Source: Alphaproteobacteria bacterium (GTDB taxonomy: Bacteria; Pseudomonadota; Alphaproteobacteria; Rickettsiales; JADKJE01). From it: a DNA stretch of 64,000 nt. The position numbers and the translations under genes are program-made. Under the pieces are notes generated by a model. The model was given only the letters and a program-made list of their open reading frames with translations, was not told where the DNA came from and made no database searches. The first letter of the stretch is position 1. Every line of letters begins with the position of its first letter. Positions 18,401-27,700 of this stretch are shown here, piece after piece. The stretch is taken from assembly GCA_016722515.1 (NCBI GenBank), contig JADKJE010000001.1:1-64000 (forward strand), given 5' to 3'.

Positions 18401-20133
18401 GAGGTACGCAGTATCCTATCCGCTTCCTTGGCCAAATCAGGATGATCTTTATCACCCTTGTACACGGTTCCATGCTGGTGGCGCGCAACGTCATCTTTTA
18501 TACTCAATACCGCCAACACACTGCATTCCCAGTCATTTTCCTGGCTTTTATAAGGACTCTGTTGATAACCATCTATAGGGGAATCACATCCCAAAGTACT
18601 GGTGAGTGTCATCAATAACGGGTTTTTGATACTGGCTTGCCGTGTTGACTCTTGATGGTCATAGACGCGCAACTGCTTCAATTTTCTATCCACCACAACG
18701 CCTATCATGTGTGCTTGGCTGACGGCATAAGGGAAAACAAAGAACCTTTTCTCGCCATGCGTCTCCATCGCGGCTCGGAGCACGATTGACAATTGACTGT
18801 CCTGGCTGACTTCATGGCCTGATACAACATGAACATCGCTCTGCTCAGCAAAAGCAACCTGCAATGCACGCAGGGTTTGAATAAGGTCAAAACCACCTTT
18901 GCCATTGATTTGGGTGCGTTTAAGCTCTATGGCCACTTCACAATCTTCTAAAAAGATGTCCATTGCCAGTACCTGGCGCATATTATGGTCTGCATCCCTT
19001 GCCATCAGATATTCTGGAGAACCTTTATAGGCTTCCAATCCAGCTTTTACAGCATCAAAATCGCCACCGGCAACCGTATACGTAATGCCCCCGTCCTTAT
19101 TCAATTGTGCAGCGAAGCTGAAGTCCTTCCCATTATGGTTAAATGCAAACCCATCCCAAATAATACGGGTCGTTTTTTCACTAACATGCTTCGGAAATAT
19201 CCCTTCAAACATATAACGTGGGAAATTCGTATGTTCCCACATGGTACCAGGAGCTGGGATATAGGTGATGGTTGCATTTTTACCGCTTTCACTCACCTGG
19301 ATATTAAAACAGGCTTCTTTACGGGCAAACACTAATTGCCGGCCTGACACTTCATCAAGAATCTGTTGCAACACGTCTTGGTTTAGCTTCTGCTCCTGGT
19401 GGTCTATCAACCTTATCTTTTCTGCGTACTGGGGCAGAATCTGATCACGCAACCCTTTGCGTTTCTGCGTGGCGAGTTCTGCACTACCAGCAATATCCTT
19501 TGATTTCTTTTTAAAGTCAAAAAGCGATGATGTATCATGGCTATAAATGGTGGTGCCATTCCAGACTTGCTGTTGACCCTCTTTTGTGCTCAGCTTTTGT
19601 ACGATTTCCTTACCGTGCTTAGCGAGGTGACCCGCCATTTTATAGGCAAATACTGAACAATTACGGTTGTCATCGGGTAATTGAAATTGATTGGAAGAGG
19701 AGTGAATGATGCACTCTGGAAATGCTTCATGCAGGGCAGCAGCGATATTAACATTAGGCGCATATGTATCCCCCAATCCCTGTGGATCCACAATCAAAGC
19801 ATGGATGCTCCCTTGTACATTGACCATATAGAGGTTGATGGCATGAATATAAGGGCGGACAATGCTGAGGCATTCTGTGTCTGGCTGTGACATCTCGTGT
19901 TTAAGGTGCTGAAGCAGAACCCGTAAATCTTCTGTCCCACCTAAAAAGTAAGCATGCTTCAGACCATAACGATCTTTAACCCTGACTTTAAAGATAACCG
20001 CAAGCTGTTCATGTTCCAGGGCTAAATCATTCTCCCTCTTACCCTTACCAAAACGATTGATTTGAGAGGTTTGCATCCATTGGTTGAGGATAGGCTGAAT
20101 AGACGTTGTTTCTGAAGAGCCTTGGGTTTTCAT
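15439..20133 (-). CDS. Giant double CE-clan cysteine protease / ankyrin-like repeat protein (copy 1)
   Basis: 1564 residues from ATG 20133; an upstream in-frame TTG is ignored because copies 2 and 3 start at the equivalent ATG. Numbered from that ATG, module one has H97 and D116 (19 apart, as in YopJ His-Glu) and C159 in NRNCSVFAYKMA; module two has H475 (SQAHMIGVVVD), D492 (RVYDHQES), Q531 and C537 (YKSQENDWECSVLAV), the His-Asp-Gln-Cys order of Ulp1/YopJ-type CE-clan enzymes. A coiled-coil-rich middle follows, then about 20 ankyrin-like repeats of roughly 31 residues (AGKAL..AAKK..EGICRLLLEQRKDI). Residues near 17570 include a DPK triplet expansion. No signal peptide. Likely a secreted effector acting on ubiquitin-like or acetylation targets, by inference. 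Confidence 0.85.
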   Translation of the reverse strand: MKTQGSSETTSIQPILNQWMQTSQINRFGKGKRENDLALEHEQLAVIFKVRVKDRYGLKHAYFLGGTEDLRVLLQHLKHEMSQPDTECLSIVRPYIHAINLYMVNVQGSIHALIVDPQGLGDTYAPNVNIAAALHEAFPECIIHSSSNQFQLPDDNRNCSVFAYKMAGHLAKHGKEIVQKLSTKEGQQQVWNGTTIYSHDTSSLFDFKKKSKDIAGSAELATQKRKGLRDQILPQYAEKIRLIDHQEQKLNQDVLQQILDEVSGRQLVFARKEACFNIQVSESGKNATITYIPAPGTMWEHTNFPRYMFEGIFPKHVSEKTTRIIWDGFAFNHNGKDFSFAAQLNKDGGITYTVAGGDFDAVKAGLEAYKGSPEYLMARDADHNMRQVLAMDIFLEDCEVAIELKRTQINGKGGFDLIQTLRALQVAFAEQSDVHVVSGHEVSQDSQLSIVLRAAMETHGEKRFFVFPYAVSQAHMIGVVVDRKLKQLRVYDHQESTRQASIKNPLLMTLTSTLGCDSPIDGYQQSPYKSQENDWECSVLAVLSIKDDVARHQHGTVYKGDKDHPDLAKEADRILRTSRYLTQEEKQEQALSTIYQLWRDSFPTTAPQNWIEEKFKSLAVGAVNISERADLRHYLKTLQNETNFKDFVKSIAIRGFIENMGSESLEEMEKQLKETNMSAFKTCLESDKELLRKLNGEEMNVEELKDYIFNLAKAYFFENKHSIPQEIRDTEQKQREEFLAAKDKLIHERLDRLSKEFPWVFDNETEKVKHELIERYSSLLEDKGSLEKRVGNLVDYVFDHQVLLKQKEVACKALNIVFKLNEHNKLNIPKPNEIDSYKVNLIKLIELTFKDPKDPKDPKDPFESFLSEIDKLNANVLPSDNPLKIQKSQDKKMVDQQKFSEFLIISAAYGDSKMVSLILENKGDEIKDKTVAQALAHAAKTGNDEICGIFLDKRVIEDKYIQHILAKSMRKGQSGFSKLILEKFFCEKKMDLALELIKYSLAVSVVQGDEANCLYFMDALFLNEGKDKASEYVGGVLLDAAENGIINTCKSLLDRLKLEGKNDIVTIMSGKALVEAAGKGHDHICELLIDSLFDNGSIAEDSKDEISKIIIESIVKSSQNCHEEICLTLLKKLTLEGKCLPCDAAEKALTNAASKGYTDFCQIVLRQITDIKTNCALLALVSAAQNGHTDTVKLLLEERKDITTEAVRKAFLNAAQMGNTDTVRCLLEKREDITAEDVRKALFNASSCSRTDTVRFLLEEIKDITAVDAGKAILLAGQFGIEDTVRLFLEKTNITTQDAAKALTQAAQKGDKAICRLLLEQRKDIPDDDAGTALTLAAQKRDEGICRLLLEQRKDIPDDDAGTALTIAVQNRHEGLCRLLLEQRIDIPDADAGKALIFAAKKEYEGICRLLLEQRKDIPAADAGKALMFAAKKEHEGICRLLLEQREDIPAADAGKALIYAARNDSEEIFRHVLVQRQDIPPEYVGKALVATIDCQESCRFLLQQRDDISTAHKEKALAKANKYCLTSTSNLIKESIKPAVSIGSTLITSKVVNDGQLAGMNRV

Positions 20134-20168
20134 ACTATTTTCCAAATAATTAACGACAATGATAATTC

Positions 20169-20174
20169 ATTATA
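20169..20174 (-). promoter_or_regulatory. Putative -10 box TATAAT for copy 1
   Basis: On the minus strand TATAAT lies 35 bases before the ATG at 20133. The same box at the same distance is conserved upstream of copies 2 and 3 within a nearly identical AT-rich leader. No good -35 match is visible 17 bases further up. Confidence 0.45.
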
Positions 20175-20375
20175 CTAAATAATTATTGTAGTGATGTGAC
20201 TTAACAATAGAAAACCATTAGAGACGAGAATAAAAACATAGAAAATTTTAAAATCTCTAGCCCGGTTACTTCATAAAGCAGTTCATTTCTGATTAATTCT
20301 GTCGAGTGGTTGCTTTTTGTTATTAAACCGTGAACGAAAGAGATTTTTTAGGATGATTTCCAGATTTTGAACACA

Positions 20376-20417
20376 CTTCCCCCCTACCACCATTATTTGC
20401 AAGTGTCAGGGGGGAAG
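20376..20417 (-). terminator. GC-rich hairpin downstream of copy 2
   Basis: CTTCCCCCCT (20376-20385) and AGGGGGGAAG (20408-20417) form a perfect 10-bp stem with a 22-base loop, about 100 bases past the copy 2 stop. A variant occurs at the same place after copy 3. No T-run follows on the minus strand, so it may be a transcript-stabilising hairpin. The rest of 20146-20520 is AT-rich leader of copy 1 plus sequence duplicated after copy 3. Confidence 0.4.
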
Positions 20418-20520
20418 CAGAGGAAAAGATGTTGATGGAGGTAATGGGAAGCCCGAACGTAAATACGCCTGGTATTCCCGGTAATCAGAGCACCAATATC
20501 GATAATCTATAGGCCTAGCT

Positions 20521-23500
20521 CTATTTTGATCTGGCGACTTTCTGCCCTACGGTAAAGCTGTCAGCGCTAGAAGTGATACGCGTACTGCCTATACTGACAG
20601 GAGGATTTATAGATTCTTTAATAAGGCCAGCGATAGCCTTGTTATTATGTTTATTTGCCTCATTTAATGCCGCCTGTTTATGACTGTGGTCGATATCACT
20701 TCTTTCTTCCAGTAAGAGTACGCAGAGACCTTCATTTCCTCTTTTGGCAACTTCTACCAGTGCGAATCCAGCATCGTTAACATTTATGTTTTTTCTTGTC
20801 TCAAGCAAGAGTCTGCAGACATCTTCTTTTCCTTCTTTGGCAGCCTCTACCAGTGCACTTCCTGCATCAAAAACCTCTATGTATCCTGTGTTCAGCAAGA
20901 GTCTGCAGACATCTTCTTTTCCATTTGCGGCAGCGACTACCAGGACCATTCCAGCATCATAATTCCTTAATTTTCCTGCATTCAGCAAGAGTGTGCAGGC
21001 CCCTACATTTCCTCTTTTTGCAGCTTCTTCCATGGCTCTTCTAGCAGCAAAACAATCCATGTTTACTGTCTTCATCAAGAGTGCTAAGACACACTCATTG
21101 CCATTTTGGGCAGCCGCTACTAGAGCCGATTCAGCCTGTAAAGCATTTATGTCTTTTCTTGTCTCAAGCAAGAGTCTGCAGACATCTTCATTTCCTGTTT
21201 TCGCAGCTTCTTCCAATACCCAGCCAACGACGTTAGCTGTTATGTCATTTCTTTTGTCTAACAAAAGTTTGCAGATATCTGCACGGCCATTTTCAACAGC
21301 TACTCCCAGTGCCTTTCCAGCATCTTCAACCACTATGTCGTTTCTTTCCTGCAGGAAAAGTTCGCAAATATCATAGTAGCCTTTTTGGGTTGCTTTTCGT
21401 AGTCCTAACCCGATTTCTTCAGCTGTTATATCTTTTCGTTTTTTCAGCAAGACGTTGCATATATCCTTATATCCATGTTTGACAGCACGCTTCAATGCCA
21501 CACTTGCATAATCAACTCTTATATTATTGAACTTATCCATGATTAGAAGGAAGCTGTCTAGATCACCATATCCCGCAGAAGCGACTAATATTTTTGAAAA
21601 TCTTTTTTGGTCATCGATATTTTTATTTTGGTCCTTTTGAATTGTGAGGGGGTTATCAGAGGGTAGTTCATTGGCATTCAATTTATCTATTTCAGATAAG
21701 AATGACTCAAATGGATTTTGTGAACCACGAAATCTCGACTCGATATGTTTTATCAAATTATCCTTATAAGAGTCAAATTCATTAGGCTCTGGTATATTCA
21801 GTTTCTCATGTTCCTTCAACTGCAAAACAATATTTAATGCCTTACAGGCGTCCTCTTTCTGCTTTAGGAGCACTTGGTGATCAAAAACATTATCAACCAA
21901 ATTACCCACTCTTTTTTCCAAAGAGACCATATTTTTATCTTCAAGCAAAGAACTGTATCTTTCTATAAGTTCATGCTTTACTTTTTCAGTTCTATTGTCA
22001 AATAACCATGGGAATTCTTTGCTTAGCCTGTCCAAACGCTCGTGTATCAATTTCTCTTTTTCAGCCAAGAATTCCTCACGTTGTTTCTGCTCTGTATCGC
22101 GTATTTCTTGAGGAATGCTATGTTTAGTTTCAAAGAAATAGGCTTTAGCTAGGTTAAAAATATAGTCTTTTAATTCTTCAACATTCATTTCTTCACCATT
22201 GAGTTTCCGCAATGGTTTATTATCCGATTCCAAACAAGTCTTAAATGCCGACATATTGGTTTCTTTTAGCTGTTTTTCCATCTCTTCCAGGCTCTCTGAA
22301 CCCATGTTTTCAATGAAACCCCGTATCGCTATACTTTTTACGAAATCCTTAAAGTTTGTTTCATTCTGTAATGTCTTGAGATAATGCCGAAGATCAGCAC
22401 GTTCGCTGATATTGACCGCCCCTACTACTAAGGATTTAAACTTTTCTTCGATCCAATTTTGCGGGGCAGTAGTCGGGAAAGAATCTCGCCATAACTGATA
22501 GATGGTTGAAAGCGCTTGATCCTGCTTTTCTTCTTGCGTGAGATAGCGAGAGGTACGCAGTATCCTATCCGCTTCCTTTGCCAAAACAGGATGATATTTA
22601 TCGCCCTTGTGCACGGTTCCATGCTGGTGGCGCGCAACGTCATCTTTTATACTCAATACCGCCAACACACTGCATTCCCAGTCATTTTCCTGGCTTTTAT
22701 AAGGGCTCTGTTGATAACCATCTATAGGGGAATCATATCCCAAAGTACTGGCTAGTGTATTCAATAGAGTTTTTTCGATACTGGCTTGCCGTGTTGACTC
22801 TTGATGGTCATAGACGCGCAACTGCTTCAATTCTCTATCCACCACAACGCCTATCATGTGTGCTTGGCTGACGGCATAAGGGAAAACAAAGAACCTTTTC
22901 TCGCCATGCGTCTCCATCGCGGCTCGGAGCACGATTGACAATTGACTGTCCTGGCTGACCTCATGGCCTGTTACAACATGAACATCGCTCTGCTCAGCAA
23001 AAGCAACCTGCAATGCACGCAGGGTTTGAATAAGGTCAAAACCACCTTTGCCATTGATTTGGCTGCGTTTAAGTTCTATGGCCACTTCACAATCTTCTAA
23101 AAAGATGTCCATTGCCAGTGCCTGGCGCATATTATGGTCTGCATCCATTGCCATAATATAATCTGGAGAACGTTTATAGGCCTGCAGCCCAGCTTCTACG
23201 GCATCAAGATCACCACCGGCAACCGTATACGTAATGCCCCCGTCCTTATTCAATTGTGCAGCGAAGCTGAAGTCGTTCCCATTATGGTTAAATGCAAACC
23301 CATCCAAAATAATACGGGTCGTTTTTTCACTAACATGCTTCGGAAATATCCCTTCAAACATATAACGTGGGAAATTCGTATGTTCCCACACGGTACCAGG
23401 AGCTGGGATATAGGTGATGGTTGCATTTTTACCGCTTTCACTCACCTGGATATTAAAACAGGCTTCTTTACGGGCAAACACTAATTGCCGGCCTGACACT

Positions 23501-24288
23501 TCATCAAGAATCTGTTGCAGCACAGCTTGGTTTAGCTTCTGCGCCTGGTGGTCTATCAACCCTATCTTTTCTGCGTACTGGGGCAGAATCTGATCACGCA
23601 ACCCTATGCGTTTCTGCGTAGCGAGTTCCGCACTACCAGCAATATCCTTTGATTTCTTTTTAAAGGCAAAAAGCGATGATGTATCATGGCTATGAATGAT
23701 GAAGCCATTCCAATCTTGCTGTTGCCCCCCTACTGTGCTCAGCTTTTGTACGATTTCCTTACCGTTCTTAGCGAGGTGACCAGCCATTTTATAGGCAAAT
23801 ACTGAACAATTACGGTTGTCATCGGGTAATTGAAATTGATTGGAAGAGGAGTGAATGGTGCACTCTGGAAATGCTTCATGCAGGGCAGCCGCAATATTAA
23901 CATTAGGCGCATATGTATCCCCCCATCCCTGTGGATCCACAATCAAAGCATGGATTCTCCCTTGTAGATTGACCATATAGAGGTTCGTGGCATGAATATA
24001 AGGGCGGACAATGCTGAGGCATTCTGTGTCTGGCTGTGACATCTCGTGTTTGAGGTGTTGAAGCAGAACCCGTAAATCCTCTGTCCCACCTAAAAAGTAA
24101 CCATGCTTGAGATGATGACGATCTTTAACCCCGACTTTAAAGATAACCGCAAGCTGTTCATGTTCCAGGGCTAAATCATTCTCCCTCTTACCCGATTTTA
24201 AATTAAAACGATTGATTTGAGAGGTTCCCATCCACTGGTTGAGGATAGGCCGAATAGACGTTGCTTCTGAAGAGCCCTGGTTTTTCAT
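20521..24288 (-). CDS. Double CE-clan cysteine protease / ankyrin-like repeat protein (copy 2)
   Basis: 1255 residues. Nearly identical to copy 1 through both protease-like modules and the coiled-coil middle; catalytic candidates are shifted by two residues (about H99/D118/C161 and H477/D494/Q533/C539). The ankyrin-like region is shorter and diverged: about 11 units of the type AGKALGVAVENGRADICKLL, with loops KRNDI, TRKDI, TGYIE. The C-terminus (SINPPVSIGSTRITSSADS) matches copy 3 rather than copy 1. Same promoter-like leader as its neighbours. Intact, so potentially the expressed partner of the broken copy 3. Target unknown. Confidence 0.85.
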   Translation of the reverse strand: MKNQGSSEATSIRPILNQWMGTSQINRFNLKSGKRENDLALEHEQLAVIFKVGVKDRHHLKHGYFLGGTEDLRVLLQHLKHEMSQPDTECLSIVRPYIHATNLYMVNLQGRIHALIVDPQGWGDTYAPNVNIAAALHEAFPECTIHSSSNQFQLPDDNRNCSVFAYKMAGHLAKNGKEIVQKLSTVGGQQQDWNGFIIHSHDTSSLFAFKKKSKDIAGSAELATQKRIGLRDQILPQYAEKIGLIDHQAQKLNQAVLQQILDEVSGRQLVFARKEACFNIQVSESGKNATITYIPAPGTVWEHTNFPRYMFEGIFPKHVSEKTTRIILDGFAFNHNGNDFSFAAQLNKDGGITYTVAGGDLDAVEAGLQAYKRSPDYIMAMDADHNMRQALAMDIFLEDCEVAIELKRSQINGKGGFDLIQTLRALQVAFAEQSDVHVVTGHEVSQDSQLSIVLRAAMETHGEKRFFVFPYAVSQAHMIGVVVDRELKQLRVYDHQESTRQASIEKTLLNTLASTLGYDSPIDGYQQSPYKSQENDWECSVLAVLSIKDDVARHQHGTVHKGDKYHPVLAKEADRILRTSRYLTQEEKQDQALSTIYQLWRDSFPTTAPQNWIEEKFKSLVVGAVNISERADLRHYLKTLQNETNFKDFVKSIAIRGFIENMGSESLEEMEKQLKETNMSAFKTCLESDNKPLRKLNGEEMNVEELKDYIFNLAKAYFFETKHSIPQEIRDTEQKQREEFLAEKEKLIHERLDRLSKEFPWLFDNRTEKVKHELIERYSSLLEDKNMVSLEKRVGNLVDNVFDHQVLLKQKEDACKALNIVLQLKEHEKLNIPEPNEFDSYKDNLIKHIESRFRGSQNPFESFLSEIDKLNANELPSDNPLTIQKDQNKNIDDQKRFSKILVASAGYGDLDSFLLIMDKFNNIRVDYASVALKRAVKHGYKDICNVLLKKRKDITAEEIGLGLRKATQKGYYDICELFLQERNDIVVEDAGKALGVAVENGRADICKLLLDKRNDITANVVGWVLEEAAKTGNEDVCRLLLETRKDINALQAESALVAAAQNGNECVLALLMKTVNMDCFAARRAMEEAAKRGNVGACTLLLNAGKLRNYDAGMVLVVAAANGKEDVCRLLLNTGYIEVFDAGSALVEAAKEGKEDVCRLLLETRKNINVNDAGFALVEVAKRGNEGLCVLLLEERSDIDHSHKQAALNEANKHNNKAIAGLIKESINPPVSIGSTRITSSADSFTVGQKVARSK

Positions 24289-24323
24289 ACTATTTTCTAA
24301 ATAATTAATGATAATGACAATTC

Positions 24324-24329
24324 ATTATA
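24324..24329 (-). promoter_or_regulatory. Putative -10 box TATAAT for copy 2
   Basis: Minus-strand TATAAT, 35 bases before the ATG at 24288, in the leader shared by all three paralogues. Confidence 0.45.
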
Positions 24330-24529
24330 CTAACTAATTATTATGACAATATGATTTAATAATATAAAAACACTGCAAACACAAAACAAAATATAGAAAT
24401 TGTAAAATTTCTATCCCGGATATTTCATGAAGCAGTTCTTTTCTGAATAATTCTGTCGAGTGGTTGCTTTTTGTTATTAAGCCGTCAACGAAAGAGATTT
24501 TTTAGGATGATTTCCAGATTTTGGACACA

Positions 24530-24570
24530 CTTCCCCCTTACCACCATTATTTGCAAGTGTCGGGGGGAAG
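24530..24570 (-). terminator. GC-rich hairpin downstream of copy 3
   Basis: CTTCCCCC (24530-24537) pairs with GGGGGAAG (24563-24570). It is the counterpart of the hairpin at 20376 and lies about 150 bases past the copy 3 stop. The interval 24289-24716 otherwise contains the copy 2 leader and a block (24600-24716) almost identical to 20420-20520, showing that the duplication included flanking DNA. Confidence 0.4.
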
Positions 24571-24716
24571 CACAGGCATTTTCGATTATTCCGTTGCCAG
24601 GGGTTTTGCAATGAGGAGGAAAAGATGTTGATGGAGGTAATGGGAAGCCCGAACGTAGATACGCCTGGTATTCCTGGTAATCACAGCACCAACATCGATA
24701 ATCTATAGGCCTAGCT

Positions 24717-27700
24717 CTATTTTGATCTGGCGACTTGCTGCCCTGCGGTGAAGCTGCCAGCGCTAGAAGTGATACGCGTACTACCTATACTGACGGGAGG
24801 ATTTATGGATTCATCAATAAGGCCAGCGATAGCCTTGTAAGTACTGGGATATGCCTCACTTAATGCCTGCTGTTTATAACTGGCACTGATATCACTTCTT
24901 TTTTTCAGTAAGAGTACGCAGACATCATCATGTACATTTCGGACAGCTCGTAGCAGTGCCTCTCCAGCATGCTGGACGGTTATGTCTTTTTTTGTCTCCA
25001 GCACGAGTCTGCAGAGACCTTCATTTCCTCTATTGGCAGCGTCTACCAGTACGAATCCAGCAGCGTCGGCTGCTATATCATTTCTTGTCTCCAGCACCAG
25101 TGTGCAGAGACCTTCATGCCCTTTTTTAGCAGCTTCTACCACTGCTCTTCCAGCAGCGCAAGCTGCTATATTTTTTCTTGCCTCAAGCACGAGTCTGAAG
25201 AGACCTTCATTTCCATTTTTGGCAGCTTCTATCAGCGCACTTCCAGCAGCGTCAGCTGTTATATCATTTTTCCTCATCAAGTATCCGCAGAGACTTTCAT
25301 TTCCTCTTTTGGCAGCTTCTATCAGCGCACTTCCAGCAGCGTCAGCTGTTATATCATTTTTCCTCATCAAGTATCCGCAGAGGCTTTCATTTCCTCTTTT
25401 GGCAGCTTCTACCATTGCCTTTCCAGCATCGTTAACCAGTATGTCTTTTTTTGTCTCCAGTAAAAGTCTGCAGAGATCTTCATTATCTTTTTTGGCAGCT
25501 TCTATCAGTGCCCGTCCAGCATCGTCAGCAGTTATGTCTTTTCTTTTATCCAGCAAGAGTCTGCAGAGATCTTCATTGCCTCTTATGGCAGCTTGTAACA
25601 GCGCCCGTCCAGCATCCCCAACCTGTATGTGTCCTGTCTTCAGAAAGAGTCTGCAAAGACCTTCTTTGCCTTTTTTGGCAGCCTCTACCAGAGCCAATCC
25701 AGCATATTCAGCTACTTTGTCATTTTTTACCTTCAAGAGCTCGCCTAGCAAGAGTCTGCAAACATCTTCATTTCCTTTTTTGGCAGCCTCTACCAGAGCC
25801 AATCCAGCATATTCAGCTACTTTGTCATTTTTTACCTTCAAGAGCTCGCCTAGCAAGAGTCTGCAAACATCTTCATTTCCTTTTTTGGCAGCCTCTACCA
25901 GAGCCAATCCAGCATATTTCGCTACTTTGTCATTTTTTACCTTCAAGAGCTCGCCTAGCAAGAGTCTGCAAACATCTTCATTTTCTTTTTTGGAAGCTCC
26001 TACCAGAGCCCATCCAACATATTTCGCTACTTTGTCATTTTTTACTTTCAAGAGCTCGCCTAGCAAGAGTCTGCAAATATCTTCATTTCCTGTTTTCGCA
26101 GCTTCTTCCAATCCCCAGCCAGCAACCTTAGCTGTTATGTCATTTCTTTTGTCTAACAAAAGTTTGCAGATATCTGCACGGCCATTTTCAACAGCTACTC
26201 CCAGTGCCTTTCCAGCATCAGCAACCACTATGTCGTTTCTTTCCTGCAGGAAAAGTTCGCAAATATCATAGTAGCCTTTTGGGTTGCTTTTCGTAGTCCT
26301 AACCCGATTTCTTCAGCTGTTATATCTTTTCGTTTTTTCAGCAAGACGTTGCATATATCCTTATATCCATGTTTGACAGCACACTTCAATGCCATACTTG
26401 CATAATCAACTCTTATATTATTGAACTTATCCATGATTAGAAGGAAGCTGTCTAGATCACCATATCCCGCAGAAGCGACTAATATTTTTGAAAATCTTTT
26501 TTGGTCATCGATATTTTTATTTTGGTCCTTTTGAATTTTGAGTGGGTTATCAGAGGGTAGTTCATTGGCATTCAATTTATCTATTTCAGATAAGAATGAC
26601 TCAAATGGATCTTGTGAACCACGAAATCTCGACTCGATATGTTTTATCAAATTATCCTTATAAGAGTCAAATTCATTAGGCTCTGGTATATTCAGTTTCT
26701 CATGTTCCTTCAACTGCAAAACAATATTTAATGCCTTACAGGCGTCCTCTTTCTGCTTTAGGAGCACTTGGTGATCAAAAACATTATCAACCAAATTACC
26801 CACTCTTTTTTCCAAAGAGCCTTTATCTTCAAGCAAAGAATTGTATCTTTCTATAAGTTCATGCTTTACTTTTTCAGTTCTATTGTCAAAGAACCATGGG
26901 AATTCTTTGCTTAGCCTGTCCAAACGCTCGTGTATCAATTTATCTTTTGTAGCCAAGAATTCCTCACGTTGTTTCTGCTCTGTATCGCGTATTTCTTGAG
27001 GAATGCTATGTTTGGTTTCAAAGAAATAGGCTTTAGCTAGGTTAAAAATATAGTCTTTCAGTTCTTCAACATTCATTTCTTCACCATTGAGTTTCCGCAA
27101 TAGTTCTTTATCCGATTCCAAACAAGTCTTAAATGCCGACATATTGGTTTCTTTTAGCTGTTTTCCATCTCTTCCAGGCTCTCTGAACCCATGTTTTCAA
27201 TGAAACCCCGTATCGCTATACTTTTTACGAAATCCTTAAAGTTTGTTTCATTCTGTAATGTCTTGAGATAATGCCGAAGATCAGCACGTTCGCTGATATT
27301 GACCGCCCCTACTGCTAAGGATTTAAACTTTTCTTCGATCCAATTTTGCGGGGCAGTAGTCGGGAAAGAGTCTCGCCATAACTGATAGATGGTTGAAAGC
27401 GCTTGCTCCTGCTTTTCTTCTTGCGTGAGATAGCGTGAGGTACGCAGTATCCTATCCGCTTCCTTGGCCAAATCAGGATGATCTTTATCACCCTTGTACA
27501 CGGTTCCATGCTGGTGGCGCGCAACGTCATCTTTTATACTCAATACCGCCAACACACTGCATTCCCAGTCATTTTCCTGGCTTTTATAAGGACTCTGTTG
27601 ATAACCATCTATAGGGGAATCACATCCCAAAGTACTGGTGAGTGTCATCAATAACGGGTTTTTGATACTGGCTTGCCGTGTTGACTCTTGATGGTCACAG

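Noticed and set aside
20376..20417. Firm call of an intrinsic terminator
   Set aside because: The stem is good but no T-run follows, so it is kept only as a low-confidence terminator-like hairpin.
24982..26271. 429-residue plus-strand frame antisense to copy 3
   Set aside because: It mirrors the ankyrin-like repeats (FPFLAAST-type repetition) and lacks any domain; a stop-free antisense frame is expected over a coding tandem repeat.
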